DNA of 64,000 bases from an uncultured Flavobacteriales bacterium (GCA_903935095.1 CAIZQH010000021.1:372001-436000); one strand, 5' to 3'; positions 51,737-61,842 are shown, numbered from the stretch's first letter. Notes: generated by a model not told the origin, from the letters alone. Numbers and translations: made by a program.

Positions 51737-52873
51737 CTATTGCTCGGCTTTTTTTAGCGTGAAAAGGGTGATTTCGGGATAAATGCCAACGCGACCTGGA
51801 AATCCGAGGAAGCCAAATCCACGGTTGACATACAAATACTGTAGGCCTACTTGATACAAACCGGCCCATTTGGGGTATTTGAAGGAAACGGGACTGAATT
51901 TTATTCCAAAGCGCTCAATCCCAAACTGCATGCCATGCGTGTGTCCAGAAAGTGTTAAATTGATGTCTGTGTCCAAGACCTGCGCATCGAAATGACTAGG
52001 GTCATGGGACAATAAAATTTTGAATGCATCCGCCGGGACCTTTGAAAGGGTTTCCGTTAATTTTCCACTTTGACGAAAAGGTGCTTTTCCCCAGTTTTCA
52101 ACGCCCAATAGCCAACATCCGTCTCCTAGTTCTACCGCATCGTTTAGTAAGGGTTGAAATCCAATGGACTGATGAATGTCAATAAGCTTATTTAAATTCG
52201 CTTGTTTCTCGTCTTGCTCATTCCACTTCACATAATCGCCGTAATCGTGGTTTCCGAGGATACTGAATTTTCCTTTTTTCGCTTTGATGGAGGAGAAAAG
52301 TGGCTCCCAGCCATGCATTTCATCGGCTTTGTTATTGACTAAATCACCGGTGAAAAAAACATAATCTACGTCTTGTGTGTTGATCAAATCAATTGCCTTT
52401 TGAACCTTATGGTAACGGTGCAAGAAACTACCCACATGGACATCGCTGATTTGCACAAAGCGCAATCCATCGAATGCTTCCGGTAAGTTTGGATAGGAAA
52501 TAGTAACGTGGTGAACTTTCCAATTCCATCGTCCGAATTGAATGCCGTAGAGTATCCCTAGAAAAATTCCCGCGGAGAACATCCAGCCAATGTATTGCAA
52601 ATAGGGAAGCCCTAGAAACAGGTAAGAAAGTCCCGGAAGCAAATAGGCGAGTGCTGGAATTCCAGAAGCAATGAACAGTCCCATGTACGTGAAAACCATG
52701 CGGTAATCTGCGTTTTGAGTTCGACGTCGAAAGTTAAAGAACAGTAATCCAACACTAGCTATGAACACGAATCCTTGGAATCCAGCTAGGACATACAAGG
52801 AATGCTCGATGAGTCCGTGAAGGAAAATCCATTCGGCGCCAATGATTAAGAGGAGAGAGAAAAGAAAAATCAT
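51737..52873 (-). CDS. Membrane-bound metallophosphoesterase
   Basis: A 378-residue protein with about four N-terminal membrane helices (residues 1-125) and a calcineurin-like phosphoesterase domain. The metal-binding motifs are in order: ISDVHVGSF, FTGDLVNN, LGNHDYGDY, LLSHDPSHF and LSGHTHGMQ. This is the YkuE/YaeI-like group, thought to act on nucleotides or lipid-linked phosphates; the substrate is not determined. It is followed after 52 bases by the SPFH gene. Confidence 0.9.
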   Translation of the reverse strand: MIFLFSLLLIIGAEWIFLHGLIEHSLYVLAGFQGFVFIASVGLLFFNFRRRTQNADYRMVFTYMGLFIASGIPALAYLLPGLSYLFLGLPYLQYIGWMFSAGIFLGILYGIQFGRWNWKVHHVTISYPNLPEAFDGLRFVQISDVHVGSFLHRYHKVQKAIDLINTQDVDYVFFTGDLVNNKADEMHGWEPLFSSIKAKKGKFSILGNHDYGDYVKWNEQDEKQANLNKLIDIHQSIGFQPLLNDAVELGDGCWLLGVENWGKAPFRQSGKLTETLSKVPADAFKILLSHDPSHFDAQVLDTDINLTLSGHTHGMQFGIERFGIKFSPVSFKYPKWAGLYQVGLQYLYVNRGFGFLGFPGRVGIYPEITLFTLKKAEQ

Positions 52874-52926
52874 GAAGTGAATAAATTGGAGAGAAATAAG
52901 GAAGCTGAAAGGATGTTGATGTTAAA

Positions 52927-53484
52927 CTACATCCAAGATCCACCAACGGAAATAATGTTGTCCAAAGCCAAATAGTCTGGATGTGTTTCTTCGGTAATTC
53001 CGCCCGTCGGACAAAACTTTACCGCTGGAAACACCTGTCCATACGCCTTCAAAGCTGCGAGTCCACCGAATAAATTTGCCGGGAAAAATTTAAAGGTATC
53101 CCATCCGAATTGCAATCCTTCAATGATTTCACTTGGGGTTACGACACCGGGAATAAAGGCGATTCCACTTGATTCAAATGCTGGTGCAAGCGTGGCATTC
53201 AATCCTGGACTCACCATAAAGTCGATTCCTAATTCCACTGCTTTGTCAATTTGACTCACCGAAACAACGGTTCCCATTCCAATCGAACAACGATCGCCAT
53301 ACAATCTTTTCGCCTCTGCAATGCACTCAAACGCAGCAGGTGTGCGTAAGGTGATTTCTATACAGAATATCCCACGTGCAATTAATAGGTCCATTTTAGG
53401 GGCTACCTCTTCAACAGAGTGAAAAGTCACCACAGGAATCACAGGGTGTTTGGAAAGTACTTCGCGGATATTGTTTTGTTTCAT
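52927..53484 (-). CDS. eda: KDPG/KHG aldolase (2-dehydro-3-deoxyphosphogluconate aldolase), C-terminally short
   Basis: A 185-residue class I aldolase that splits 2-keto-3-deoxy-6-phosphogluconate to pyruvate and glyceraldehyde-3-phosphate, or hydroxyoxoglutarate. Active-site elements are visible: Glu in CIEITLRTPAA, the SPGLNATLAPAF loop, and the Schiff-base Lys in TFKFFPANLFGG. Family members are usually 205-215 residues long and continue past GGSW; this one stops right after GGSWM (TAG at 52927-52929), losing about 25 residues. The DNA past the stop does not look like the missing helix, so it is probably a genuine shortening. No edd gene is nearby. Confidence 0.85.
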   Translation of the reverse strand: MKQNNIREVLSKHPVIPVVTFHSVEEVAPKMDLLIARGIFCIEITLRTPAAFECIAEAKRLYGDRCSIGMGTVVSVSQIDKAVELGIDFMVSPGLNATLAPAFESSGIAFIPGVVTPSEIIEGLQFGWDTFKFFPANLFGGLAALKAYGQVFPAVKFCPTGGITEETHPDYLALDNIISVGGSWM

Positions 53485-53522
53485 GGGTCAATTTGACACA
53501 AAGGTCGTAATTTCTTCCTTTG

Positions 53523-55103
53523 TTAAAGCAGAATGAACTGAAAATCACTTAAAAATGGATCCATTTCGTTTTTGATCTGTTCGATGCGAGCATAGATGTG
53601 TCCATCCGCACAGAAGGAAAATAAGTTTAAACTTCGTTCTTGCAGTTCTCCTTTTGGTAAGCACTTCGCAGACATGGAATCAATCAATTTCAATTGCTTA
53701 TCGAATTTTCCTTTGCGAATTTTTTCCAATCGATCTTTCAATTGAAACAACTGCTTAGAAATGCGTGTCAGTTCGGCTTCCACCATGCTCACTTGATTGG
53801 AATCCACTTCGTGCGTTAATTGCGTCCACTTGGAATTCAATTTCAAGGTCAATTCATCTAGTTCATTGAAATCAATGGCCTGACTTCCTTCGCGTTCAAG
53901 AAATTCAGATTTCAATTCAATAGGATTACGCCATAAATCTTGCGTGGTGAATCCCATCGTTTGCCATTCCTTCCAGTTTTTTTCTTCCAGGAGAAGGATG
54001 CTCGTTCGCGCTTGAATCAATGGGAACAAAACTTCAGCTTCTTCGAAAACGTCTTTTAATTGCAACCAATACATGATTTCACCAGGACCTCCAACGTAAG
54101 ATAAGTTAGGCAAAATGAATTCTTGGTAAACTGGACGCAAAACCACATTCGGGGAAAAGGATTCCGGATGGTTTTTTAATTCCGACAGCATGCTTTCAGT
54201 ATCCAGTTCTTTGGAACCAATTTGAAATCCTGTTTCCGTTCGTTGAATGCGCTCTCGCTTGTCGGGACTCATATAAAACAAATTCGTGTCCTTCGCTTCA
54301 ACTTGCAAGGGAAATCCCGCTTGACTTAAAGATGGATTCGTTCGTCCAACCGCTTTCGCTGAAAATCCGCTTAACAGTTCTTGTTTGAAAATAGGGGAGA
54401 AAGCTTCTTTCCATAGCGGCAAGTCGCCATCCATGATGATCAAGCCATAATGTCCAAACAGTTCATTGACGAATTGAAAAAAGGCTTTACCATACGTTTC
54501 GCCGGACATCGCTTCCATCAAGGAATGAATTTCACTATCCGGATGATGTTGGAATTTCGTTTGAATCTCTGAAATAACGGCTTCGAGTCCGTTTAGGTTC
54601 ATGCGACCGACAGCTCCTCCTTGTGCACGGTCCCATTTCACCAATTGCTGAAACAAGTAAAACGATTGAATCTCGGCGAAATCGTGGTCTTCGGATGCCA
54701 TCCAGTAAACAGGAACGAATTCGTAGTCCGGATAACTCGCTTTCAGTTCCTCACATTGTTTGATGACGTGAAGAATTTTATACGGGAAAAACAAGGGTCC
54801 AGTAGCTAAACTGAGTTGGTGTCCAGTGGTCACCGTATAACAATTGACTTGACCTAGTTTTAGGATGTTCGTTTGTACTTGCTCAGATCGCAATACATCT
54901 TCATACAATTCTTCGAGTCCTTCTTGCAATAATTCACGCTGTGTGGAACCAAAAACGCGTTGTTTTTCGTTCAATTGTTCCAAGAACGCTTCTTTCGAAA
55001 ATGGACGTTGAATCCATGCTGATAAAGCCGACTGATTTTCGGTAAAAAGCCGCTGTTTCTCGTTGAAAAATGGCGTGGAAGAACGTGGAATGTCTATGCG
55101 CAT
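53523..55103 (-). CDS. bshC: Bacillithiol biosynthesis cysteine-adding enzyme BshC
   Basis: A 526-residue protein with BshC hallmarks: TTGHQLSLATGPLFFPYKIL near residue 100, VPVYWMASEDHDFAEIQSF near residue 135, LNYVGGPGE-type motif (LSYVGGPGEIMYW) and a C-terminal coiled coil (LFQLKDRLEKIRKGKFDKQ). It adds cysteine to glucosaminyl-malate in the last step of making bacillithiol, the low-molecular-weight thiol of many Firmicutes and Bacteroidota. The start at 55103 (MRIDIPRS) is 7 bases after the icmF stop; the longer open frame overlaps icmF. Confidence 0.93.
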   Translation of the reverse strand: MRIDIPRSSTPFFNEKQRLFTENQSALSAWIQRPFSKEAFLEQLNEKQRVFGSTQRELLQEGLEELYEDVLRSEQVQTNILKLGQVNCYTVTTGHQLSLATGPLFFPYKILHVIKQCEELKASYPDYEFVPVYWMASEDHDFAEIQSFYLFQQLVKWDRAQGGAVGRMNLNGLEAVISEIQTKFQHHPDSEIHSLMEAMSGETYGKAFFQFVNELFGHYGLIIMDGDLPLWKEAFSPIFKQELLSGFSAKAVGRTNPSLSQAGFPLQVEAKDTNLFYMSPDKRERIQRTETGFQIGSKELDTESMLSELKNHPESFSPNVVLRPVYQEFILPNLSYVGGPGEIMYWLQLKDVFEEAEVLFPLIQARTSILLLEEKNWKEWQTMGFTTQDLWRNPIELKSEFLEREGSQAIDFNELDELTLKLNSKWTQLTHEVDSNQVSMVEAELTRISKQLFQLKDRLEKIRKGKFDKQLKLIDSMSAKCLPKGELQERSLNLFSFCADGHIYARIEQIKNEMDPFLSDFQFILL

Positions 55104-55110
55104 CGGCGAA

Positions 55111-58100
55111 TTACATATTGCGTCGATACTGACCACCTACTTCAAATAAGGCGGAAGTAATCTGTCCTAGGGATGCATATTTACACGTTTCCATCAATTC
55201 TTCAAACATGTTTCGGTTGTTGATTGCTGCATCTTGAATTTTTGTGATACCATTCAATGCCGTTGTTTCATTTCCTTTTTGAAGGTGTTTCAACATCGTG
55301 ATTTGGTATTCCTTCTCTTCTTCGGTTGCACGAATTACCTCTTTCGGCAGTATCGTTGGAGACCCTTTTGAACTTAAGAAGGTGTTTACACCGATGATCG
55401 GGAATTCACCTGTGTGTTTCAAGGTCTCGTAGTACAAGGATTCTTCCTGAATTTTGGAACGTTGATACATGGTTTCCATCGCACCTAGTACACCTCCGCG
55501 CTCGGTAATACGGTCGAATTCTGTAAGAACAGCTGATTCCACTAAATCGGTTAATTCGTCGATGATGAATGATCCCTGCAGTGGATTCTCATTTTTCGCT
55601 AATCCAAGTTCACGGTTGATGATCAACTGAATTGCCATCGCGCGACGCACAGATTCTTCTGTTGGAGTCGTAATCGCCTCGTCATACGCATTCGTGTGTA
55701 AGGAATTACAATTGTCGTAAATCGCATACAGAGCTTGCAGCGTTGTACGAATGTCATTAAAGTCAATTTCCTGCGCATGTAGCGAGCGTCCAGACGTTTG
55801 AATGTGATATTTCAACATTTGTGCACGTGGATTCGCACCGTATTTCTTCGCCAAAGCTTTCGCCCATAAACGACGAGCAACGCGTCCGATGACCGCGTAT
55901 TCTGGATCAATACCGTTGGAGAAGAAGAAGGACAAGTTCGGACCGAAGTCGTTAATATCCATACCTCGACTTAAATAGTATTCTACGTATGTGAATCCAT
56001 TCGCCAAGGTAAACGCCAATTGTGTAATTGGATTCGCTCCTGCTTCCGCAATGTGGTATCCTGAAATGGACACCGAGTAGAAGTTACGCACGCCATTGTC
56101 TATAAAATACTGTTGTACATCTCCCATCAAGCGCAAGGCGAATTCAGTCGAGAAAATACAGGTATTCTGTGCTTGATCTTCTTTTAAAATATCTGCTTGA
56201 ACGGTCCCACGAACTTGCTTCAATGTTTCCGTTTTGATGTCCAAATACACATCCACAGGAAGTACTTGATCGCCTGTTACACCGAGTAACATCAATCCAA
56301 GTCCATCGTTTCCTTCTGGTAATTCACCTTGGTAACTTGGACGCTCAACGCCTTTCGCTTTGTAAATCGCAGCGATTTTCGCTTCCACTTCTGCTTCGAG
56401 TCCGTTCGCTTTGATGTACTTCTCACAATTTTGATCGATGGCTGCATTCATGAAGAAGGCCAATAACATCGGTGCTGGACCATTAATCGTCATGGAAACA
56501 GACGTCGCTGTATGACTCAAGTCAAATCCAGAGTATAATTTTTTCGCATCGTCCAAACAACAAATGGAAACACCAGAGTTTCCGATTTTCCCATAAATAT
56601 CAGGACGAATCGCTGGATCATTTCCATATAAAGTCACGGAGTCAAATGCGGTAGAAAGTCGTTTCGCTGGCATACCCAAACTCACGTAGTGAAAACGCTT
56701 GTTCGTACGCTCGGGACCGCCTTCACCCGCAAACATACGCGTTGGATCTTCTCCCTCGCGTTTGAATGGGAATAATCCGGAAGTATAGGGGAATTCACCT
56801 GGGAAATTCTCTTGAAGAACCCAACGTAAAATGTCTCCCCAACTACTGTATCTTGGCGCCGCTACTTTCGGGATTTGTGAGTGAGATAATGATTCCGTAT
56901 GGGTTTGAATGCTCAATACTTTATCGCGTACCTTGAATTGGTATGCTGGATTTTTGAAGGTTTGTTTCTTCGCATCCCAATTTTGAAGGATTTCCCAATT
57001 TCGGGGATCGAAGTTTAATTTCTCCTTCTCCAAAGCCTCATGCAAACCTTTGATGAGACGATCTTTGTCTTCTATCGTTGATTGCTCCAATGTCGCTATG
57101 GAGGATTGTAGTCCTTGCAGTTTGTCGGCAACGTTTACTTGTTCGTTTACCCATTTGTCATACGAACGGTTACTTTCGGAAATCTCAGATAAATAACGTG
57201 TTCTTTCTGGTGGAATCACGTAAATTTTCTCAGACATCTCACGCGTAATTTGAAAAGTCGAATGCATTGCGGCTCCCGTTTTCTCTACCATTTTATCCAT
57301 GATGACTTTGTACAAGGAGTTCATCCCTGGATCATTGAATTGGGAGGCAATCGTTCCGTAAACAGGCATATCATCCACATTGGACTCCCACAAGTTGTGG
57401 TTGCGCTGGTATTGTTTGCGGACATCACGTAAAGCATCGAGTGCTCCGCGTTTGTCGAATTTATTTAAGGCAATCACGTCGGCAAAGTCCAACATGTCGA
57501 TTTTTTCTAATTGTGTAGCAGCACCGTATTCCGGTGTCATCACGTACAAGGAAACATCGGAGTGATCTAAGATTTCCGTATCCGATTGTCCAATTCCAGA
57601 AGTTTCCAAAATGATCAAATCGTAGTTCGCTGCTTTTAAAATACTTATTGCTTCAGCCACGTGTTTCGACAAAGCCAAATTAGATTGACGTGTTGCTAAT
57701 GAGCGCATATACACTCGGTCACTTTTAATCGAGTTCATGCGAATTCGGTCTCCCAATAAAGCCCCACCCGTTTTGCGTTTCGATGGATCCACGGATACCA
57801 CGGCAATTTGTTTGTCCGTAAAGTCAATCAAGAAACGACGAACTAATTCATCGACGAGGGATGATTTTCCTGATCCACCAGTTCCGGTAATTCCTAGCAC
57901 AGGAATCGCAGATTTATCTGAAATGGCATGAATTTCTTTCAATAGCTCACTGTTCTCTACCGGGAAATTTTCCGCACCTGAAATTACACGTGCGATTGTT
58001 GGAACGAATTTGTCTGCCAATTTAGTTAGGACTTCCGGCGTACTTGGCAAAGAACTAGGTTCACCCACAGCAAAGTCACATTTCTCAATTAGATCATTGA

Positions 58101-58506
58101 TCATTCCTTGCAATCCCATGGAACGCCCATCGTCAGGATGGTAAATACGGGTAATCCCGTATCCTTGTAATTCTGCGATTTCAGATGGAAGAATGGTTCC
58201 ACCTCCCCCGCCAAAAATTTTCACATGCGGCGCTCCTTTTTCTTGCAGTAAATCGTGCATGTATTTGAAGTATTCGATGTGTCCACCTTGGTAAGAAGTC
58301 ATCGCAATCGCTTGTGCATCCTCTTGAATCGCGCAATCCACCACTTCTTCCACCGAACGATCGTGTCCGAGGTGAATGACTTCACATCCCGTTGCTTGGA
58401 TGATGCGTCGCATGATGTTGATGGCTGCATCGTGTCCATCAAATAAGGAGGCTGCAGTAACGATGCGTATTTTATTAACTGGGATGTAGGGAGCTACTTG
58501 TTCCAT
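55111..58506 (-). CDS. icmF: Fused isobutyryl-CoA mutase IcmF (B12-dependent acyl-CoA mutase with GTPase chaperone)
   Basis: A 1131-residue three-part protein. Residues 15-150 form a cobalamin-binding domain with DGHD (His25 is the lower cobalt ligand), LGHD and a glycine-rich FGGGGGT loop. Residues 200-470 form a MeaI/ArgK-type GTPase with GTGGSGKSS (about 208-216), ETSGIGQSD and ALNKFD. The rest is the TIM-barrel acyl-CoA mutase with LPVDVYLD and [12 protein letters not shown]. Such fusions interconvert isobutyryl-CoA and n-butyryl-CoA, and some members use other branched acyl-CoAs; the exact substrate cannot be read by eye. It leads the icmF-bshC pair. No B12 riboswitch was seen upstream. 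Confidence 0.93.
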   Translation of the reverse strand: MEQVAPYIPVNKIRIVTAASLFDGHDAAINIMRRIIQATGCEVIHLGHDRSVEEVVDCAIQEDAQAIAMTSYQGGHIEYFKYMHDLLQEKGAPHVKIFGGGGGTILPSEIAELQGYGITRIYHPDDGRSMGLQGMINDLIEKCDFAVGEPSSLPSTPEVLTKLADKFVPTIARVISGAENFPVENSELLKEIHAISDKSAIPVLGITGTGGSGKSSLVDELVRRFLIDFTDKQIAVVSVDPSKRKTGGALLGDRIRMNSIKSDRVYMRSLATRQSNLALSKHVAEAISILKAANYDLIILETSGIGQSDTEILDHSDVSLYVMTPEYGAATQLEKIDMLDFADVIALNKFDKRGALDALRDVRKQYQRNHNLWESNVDDMPVYGTIASQFNDPGMNSLYKVIMDKMVEKTGAAMHSTFQITREMSEKIYVIPPERTRYLSEISESNRSYDKWVNEQVNVADKLQGLQSSIATLEQSTIEDKDRLIKGLHEALEKEKLNFDPRNWEILQNWDAKKQTFKNPAYQFKVRDKVLSIQTHTESLSHSQIPKVAAPRYSSWGDILRWVLQENFPGEFPYTSGLFPFKREGEDPTRMFAGEGGPERTNKRFHYVSLGMPAKRLSTAFDSVTLYGNDPAIRPDIYGKIGNSGVSICCLDDAKKLYSGFDLSHTATSVSMTINGPAPMLLAFFMNAAIDQNCEKYIKANGLEAEVEAKIAAIYKAKGVERPSYQGELPEGNDGLGLMLLGVTGDQVLPVDVYLDIKTETLKQVRGTVQADILKEDQAQNTCIFSTEFALRLMGDVQQYFIDNGVRNFYSVSISGYHIAEAGANPITQLAFTLANGFTYVEYYLSRGMDINDFGPNLSFFFSNGIDPEYAVIGRVARRLWAKALAKKYGANPRAQMLKYHIQTSGRSLHAQEIDFNDIRTTLQALYAIYDNCNSLHTNAYDEAITTPTEESVRRAMAIQLIINRELGLAKNENPLQGSFIIDELTDLVESAVLTEFDRITERGGVLGAMETMYQRSKIQEESLYYETLKHTGEFPIIGVNTFLSSKGSPTILPKEVIRATEEEKEYQITMLKHLQKGNETTALNGITKIQDAAINNRNMFEELMETCKYASLGQITSALFEVGGQYRRNM

Positions 58507-58531
58507 GCTATTTCACGTGTTGTTTGATGGA

Positions 58532-58539
58532 CAAAACTA
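58532..58539 (-). promoter_or_regulatory. Candidate -7 box (TAGTTTTG) of icmF
   Basis: Minus-strand TAGTTTTG matches TAnnTTTG and ends 25 bases before the ATG. No -33 box was recognised. Confidence 0.38.
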
Positions 58540-58602
58540 CATAAAAAATGCTGATTTTAGGGAAGAAAAAAGGGATGAAATCCAAACGAAGTTTAACGGA
58601 GC

Positions 58603-58857
58603 TTATGCCTGGTCCTGCGCTGTATTTTCTGTTCCAATCGACTCAAACTCCTCTTTATTAGAAAGGAAGAAACCCTCTACGCAATCCAGCATGTCTTGAA
58701 TGCGCAGAATTTCCGGATATTGCATTGCTTCAATAGGAATCGTAAATACTTGTTTGCCAATGCGTTGTTTTTCGATGAAATGGCGGTTATCGATTATCTC
58801 GTAGAACGATTTATCGTTTGTTAATTTTCTGTATTGCGGAAAATCGAACTCGGACAT
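58603..58857 (-). CDS. Small protein of unknown function, coupled to the flavoprotein gene
   Basis: An 84-residue soluble protein with no recognised family. It is acidic towards the C-terminus (NKEEFESIGTENTAQDQA). Its ATG shares its last-but-one position with the preceding stop (TGATG), so it is translated together with the oxidoreductase upstream. I believe a conserved hypothetical of this size sits beside this oxidoreductase in other Bacteroidota, but this was not searched. Confidence 0.65.
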   Translation of the reverse strand: MSEFDFPQYRKLTNDKSFYEIIDNRHFIEKQRIGKQVFTIPIEAMQYPEILRIQDMLDCVEGFFLSNKEEFESIGTENTAQDQA

Positions 58858-60347
58858 CAGAGACGTTCTAATGGCGTTTTTACACCATCAACAAGCGAAT
58901 AGCACGCTAATTTATCTTTAAAAACAGAAGATTTAAAGATCGAGCTATTCAACAACATGCGCACACATTCTTGAATACCTTCGACAATCGATGGATGTGG
59001 GTGAATTAATTCGGACAAAACTTCAATCGGCATATTGAGTTTGATTAATAATCCAACCGCTTGAATCGCTGTTGAGGCGTGTGCGCCCACTACTCGCATT
59101 CCTAATATGCGCATTTCTTTGTCGTTCGTCACGATGATTTTAATGAATCCCTGCGTCTTTCGCATGGCAATCGCTCGAGCGATCAAGGAATAATCCATTT
59201 TCACTACCTTGACTGGAATACTTTGCTCAACGCATTGTTGTTCGTTGAGTCCCACAGATGCGACTTCCGGTGATAAAAACATAATTGTGCACACATTGTC
59301 GTAATTCAAACGCTCTGGAATGTTTCCAAATGCTTTTTCAACGGCATGACGTGCTTCAATCTCACCCATATTCACCAACGCGATTCTTCCGGAAACATCT
59401 CCGACAGCATAAATATTTGGAACGCTGGTCACGGTATCATCGTCACCGATGTGAACGCCTCTTTGGGACATTTCTACACCTGCGTTTTCGAGTCCGAGTC
59501 CTTCCACATTTGGTGTGCGACCAACGGATAACAAGGCTTTCTCCACTCGGATGATTTCGTGACTTCCATCTGGATACGATAATTCGTATTCCACTTCCCC
59601 GTCTATTTTTTCTATGCGTTCTAACTTCGCATTCGAGTGAATCGTTACACCATGTTTTTGCATGTTGTTCGCCACCAACGTGGAAATATCTTCGTCCTCA
59701 AAAGGAAGAATGCGCTCTTGTCGGTCGATCAAATACACTTTTGTCTTTCCGAAATTGGAAAAAATAGTCGCATACTCGCAACCAATGACTCCCGCTCCAA
59801 CAATCACAAGACTTTTTGGGAAATCTTTGATATGATCGATGCCGTTACTTGTCAAGATAATTTCCTCATCGACTTCGATATTTGGTAGTGACCTCGGACG
59901 ACTTCCTGTCGCTAAGATGATTTTTTCACCGCGAATCATCTTTTTTTCACCTTCATGGTCGATCTCTACTTCATGAGCATTCACTAATTTCGCCGCTCCC
60001 CGTTCGTATTGAAGCAATTTATTCATCGTTTCCGTTTGGAGCAACTTAATGTGTGCTGCATATTGGAATTTGCGTTCAAAGATTGCTTCGGATAAGTTTT
60101 TGCGAACGTCTTCCCAAGTTAATTCGAATTTCGTTCTTCCTTTTGACACAATCATGTCGTTGATGTCCGCAACTCGACTCGAAAGTTCCCATAAAGTCTT
60201 TGAGGATAAGGCGCCATTGTATACTCCTGCTCCTCCAACTCGGTCTTTTTCGATGAGACATACCTTCTTGCCAAAGTCAATTCCACGCATGGCAGCCGCG
60301 TATCCCGCAGGTCCTCCACCTATAACAATTAAGTCAAATTCTTCCAT
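58857..60347 (-). CDS. Pyridine nucleotide-disulfide family flavoprotein (Lpd/SthA-like) without the redox cysteines
   Basis: A 496-residue two-dinucleotide-binding flavoprotein. The FAD motif GGGPAGYAAA lies at residues 10-19, the NAD(P) motif GAGVIGCEYA near residue 180, and YAVGDVSG near 315. The C-terminal dimerisation domain keeps HPHPSIVE. In dihydrolipoamide dehydrogenase or SthA, two cysteines or a Cys-Thr pair sit at GGxCxxxGCIPSK; here residues 38-50 read GGAGVYNGALSSK, so the disulfide is absent. It may be an NAD(P) transhydrogenase or quinone-type oxidoreductase. The start 60347 is fixed by family similarity and a TATCTTTG box 18 bases upstream; the frame is open to 60575. Confidence 0.85.
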   Translation of the reverse strand: MEEFDLIVIGGGPAGYAAAMRGIDFGKKVCLIEKDRVGGAGVYNGALSSKTLWELSSRVADINDMIVSKGRTKFELTWEDVRKNLSEAIFERKFQYAAHIKLLQTETMNKLLQYERGAAKLVNAHEVEIDHEGEKKMIRGEKIILATGSRPRSLPNIEVDEEIILTSNGIDHIKDFPKSLVIVGAGVIGCEYATIFSNFGKTKVYLIDRQERILPFEDEDISTLVANNMQKHGVTIHSNAKLERIEKIDGEVEYELSYPDGSHEIIRVEKALLSVGRTPNVEGLGLENAGVEMSQRGVHIGDDDTVTSVPNIYAVGDVSGRIALVNMGEIEARHAVEKAFGNIPERLNYDNVCTIMFLSPEVASVGLNEQQCVEQSIPVKVVKMDYSLIARAIAMRKTQGFIKIIVTNDKEMRILGMRVVGAHASTAIQAVGLLIKLNMPIEVLSELIHPHPSIVEGIQECVRMLLNSSIFKSSVFKDKLACYSLVDGVKTPLERL

Positions 60348-60365
60348 GAATGTGTAAATTCGCAT

Positions 60366-60373
60366 CAAAGATA
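60366..60373 (-). promoter_or_regulatory. Candidate -7 box (TATCTTTG) of the Lpd-like gene
   Basis: Minus-strand TATCTTTG matches TAnnTTTG, 18 bases from the ATG at 60347. It supports the shorter start. Confidence 0.45.
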
Positions 60374-60385
60374 CGGAGAATAGCG

Positions 60386-60880
60386 ATGAATCAATTGAAG
60401 GAAAATGACCAAAATGCTTTGGAATTAGCCAAGCAACAGCTTGAACAGACGAAAAAGACGTTTCGCAAATGGAAACAAAGTAAGCCGAAGGACCTAGATC
60501 AACGCTTTCATCAAGCGCATGAACAGGAATTTCAAAAAATGGATTGCCTGACTTGTGCGAATTGCTGCAAAACAACGAGTCCTATTTTTCGCGATGCGGA
60601 TATTCGACGCATTGCCAAACGTTTACGTATCAAGGAGTCTCAGTTGATCGATCAATACTTGAACATGGACGAAGAAAGTGACTACGTTTTGAAAAAATCT
60701 CCCTGTTCATTCTTATACGATGATAATACCTGTTCCATCTACGAAGATCGTCCGCTGGCTTGCCGTGAATATCCCCATACGGACCGAAAAAACATGTTTC
60801 AAATACTGGAACTTACTGCCACGAATACAACAGTTTGTCCCGCTGTAGCGCGCATGGTAGAAAAAATGACCAATCTGTGA
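60386..60880 (+). CDS. YkgJ family cysteine cluster protein
   Basis: A 164-residue protein with the YkgJ-type zinc or iron-binding cysteine cluster: Cys54, 57, 60 and 61 (CLTCANCC), then CSFLYDDNTCSIYEDRPLACREYP in two runs and a late CPAV. An N-terminal coiled region precedes it. The family is conserved but its function is not established. The ATG at 60386 is chosen over 60350 because family similarity and the helical lead begin there and the earlier residues overlap the divergent gene's promoter. Its stop overlaps the next start (GTGA), so the two are coupled. Confidence 0.85.
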   Translation: MNQLKENDQNALELAKQQLEQTKKTFRKWKQSKPKDLDQRFHQAHEQEFQKMDCLTCANCCKTTSPIFRDADIRRIAKRLRIKESQLIDQYLNMDEESDYVLKKSPCSFLYDDNTCSIYEDRPLACREYPHTDRKNMFQILELTATNTTVCPAVARMVEKMTNL

Positions 60881-61773
60881 TTGCATTTCATCCGATATAT
60901 GTTCATCCTTTACCAGAAAATCACCGTTTTCCCATGGAGAAGTATGAGCTACTCCCTAAACAATTGTTGCATGAAGGAACAGCAAACCAAGCGGATTTTT
61001 TTGAACCAAACAGCTTGGATTTAGCTAAGTTACTAGCGATTCATTCTTCGGAATATTGGGATAAACTATCCAATTTACAGTTATCTAACAGAGAACAACG
61101 CTTGAGTGGATTTGTGCATTCAGCTGAATTGATTCAACGAGAATTGTGCATCATGGAAGGCACAAGACGTCTGGCTCAGGATGCACTCACGAAGAAAATT
61201 GGATTTAACATTGCCGGTGGCACTCACCACGCCTTTGCAGATCGGGGAGAGGGATTTTGCTTGTTAAACGATCAAGTGATTGCGGCTCACGATTTATTGA
61301 GCAATCATTCCATTAACAAAATCCTCATCGTTGATTTAGATGTCCATCAAGGAAATGGAACAGCGGCGATGCTGCAAAACGAGGACCGCGTGTTTACGTT
61401 CAGTATGCATGGACGCAATAATTATCCATTGCAAAAAGAACGCTCAAACCTGGATGTGGAATTAGAAGACGGGATTCAGGACAAAGAATACCTGCACCTA
61501 CTTTCCAAACATTTGGATGGTATTTTGTCCAGCTTCACACCTGATTTTGTTTTTTATCAATGCGGCGTTGATATTTTAGAAAGCGATAAACTTGGAAAAC
61601 TCGGTATAAGCATGAAGGGTTCTCAAGAACGCGATCGAATCGTTTTTGATACCGTTCGCCAACTTCAGGTTCCGGTGGTATGCACGATGGGTGGTGGTTA
61701 TAGTCCACATATCAAGGACATCGTTGAGGCGCATGCACAAACCTTTCGCAGCGGAATGGACATCATCCTCTGA
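60877..61773 (+). CDS. Histone deacetylase-like deacylase (arginase/deacetylase fold), GTG start
   Basis: A 298-residue protein of the HDAC/acetoin utilisation family. The tandem catalytic histidines are in GGTHHAFADRGEGFC, the zinc ligands in VDLDVHQGNGTA, and a late QCGVDILESDKLG and MGGGYSP carry the remaining zinc and tyrosine positions. It probably removes acyl groups from proteins or polyamines. The start GTG at 60877 overlaps the YkgJ stop (GTGA) and gives MIAFHPIYVHPLPENHRFPM, the expected family N-terminus; the upstream ATG at 60835 would add unrelated residues. Confidence 0.85.
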   Translation: MIAFHPIYVHPLPENHRFPMEKYELLPKQLLHEGTANQADFFEPNSLDLAKLLAIHSSEYWDKLSNLQLSNREQRLSGFVHSAELIQRELCIMEGTRRLAQDALTKKIGFNIAGGTHHAFADRGEGFCLLNDQVIAAHDLLSNHSINKILIVDLDVHQGNGTAAMLQNEDRVFTFSMHGRNNYPLQKERSNLDVELEDGIQDKEYLHLLSKHLDGILSSFTPDFVFYQCGVDILESDKLGKLGISMKGSQERDRIVFDTVRQLQVPVVCTMGGGYSPHIKDIVEAHAQTFRSGMDIIL

Positions 61774-61781
61774 TATTTCCG

Positions 61782-61789
61782 TAAATTTG
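61782..61789 (+). promoter_or_regulatory. Candidate -7 box (TAAATTTG) upstream of the short-chain dehydrogenase
   Basis: TAAATTTG matches TAnnTTTG, 53 bases before the ATG. No -33 box was recognised. Confidence 0.3.
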
Positions 61790-61842
61790 ACAACAAATAG
61801 AATCCGAAAATAGAATCAAAAATCAAAATAAAATAAATACGA

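Noticed and set aside
58507-58602. Cobalamin riboswitch upstream of icmF
   Set aside because: The B12-dependent product suggested one, but the 95-base leader has no B12-box-like sequence or room for the fold.
60347-60575. Longer N-terminus for the Lpd-like flavoprotein
   Set aside because: The first 76 codons have no family similarity, cover the promoter region and overlap the divergent YkgJ gene.
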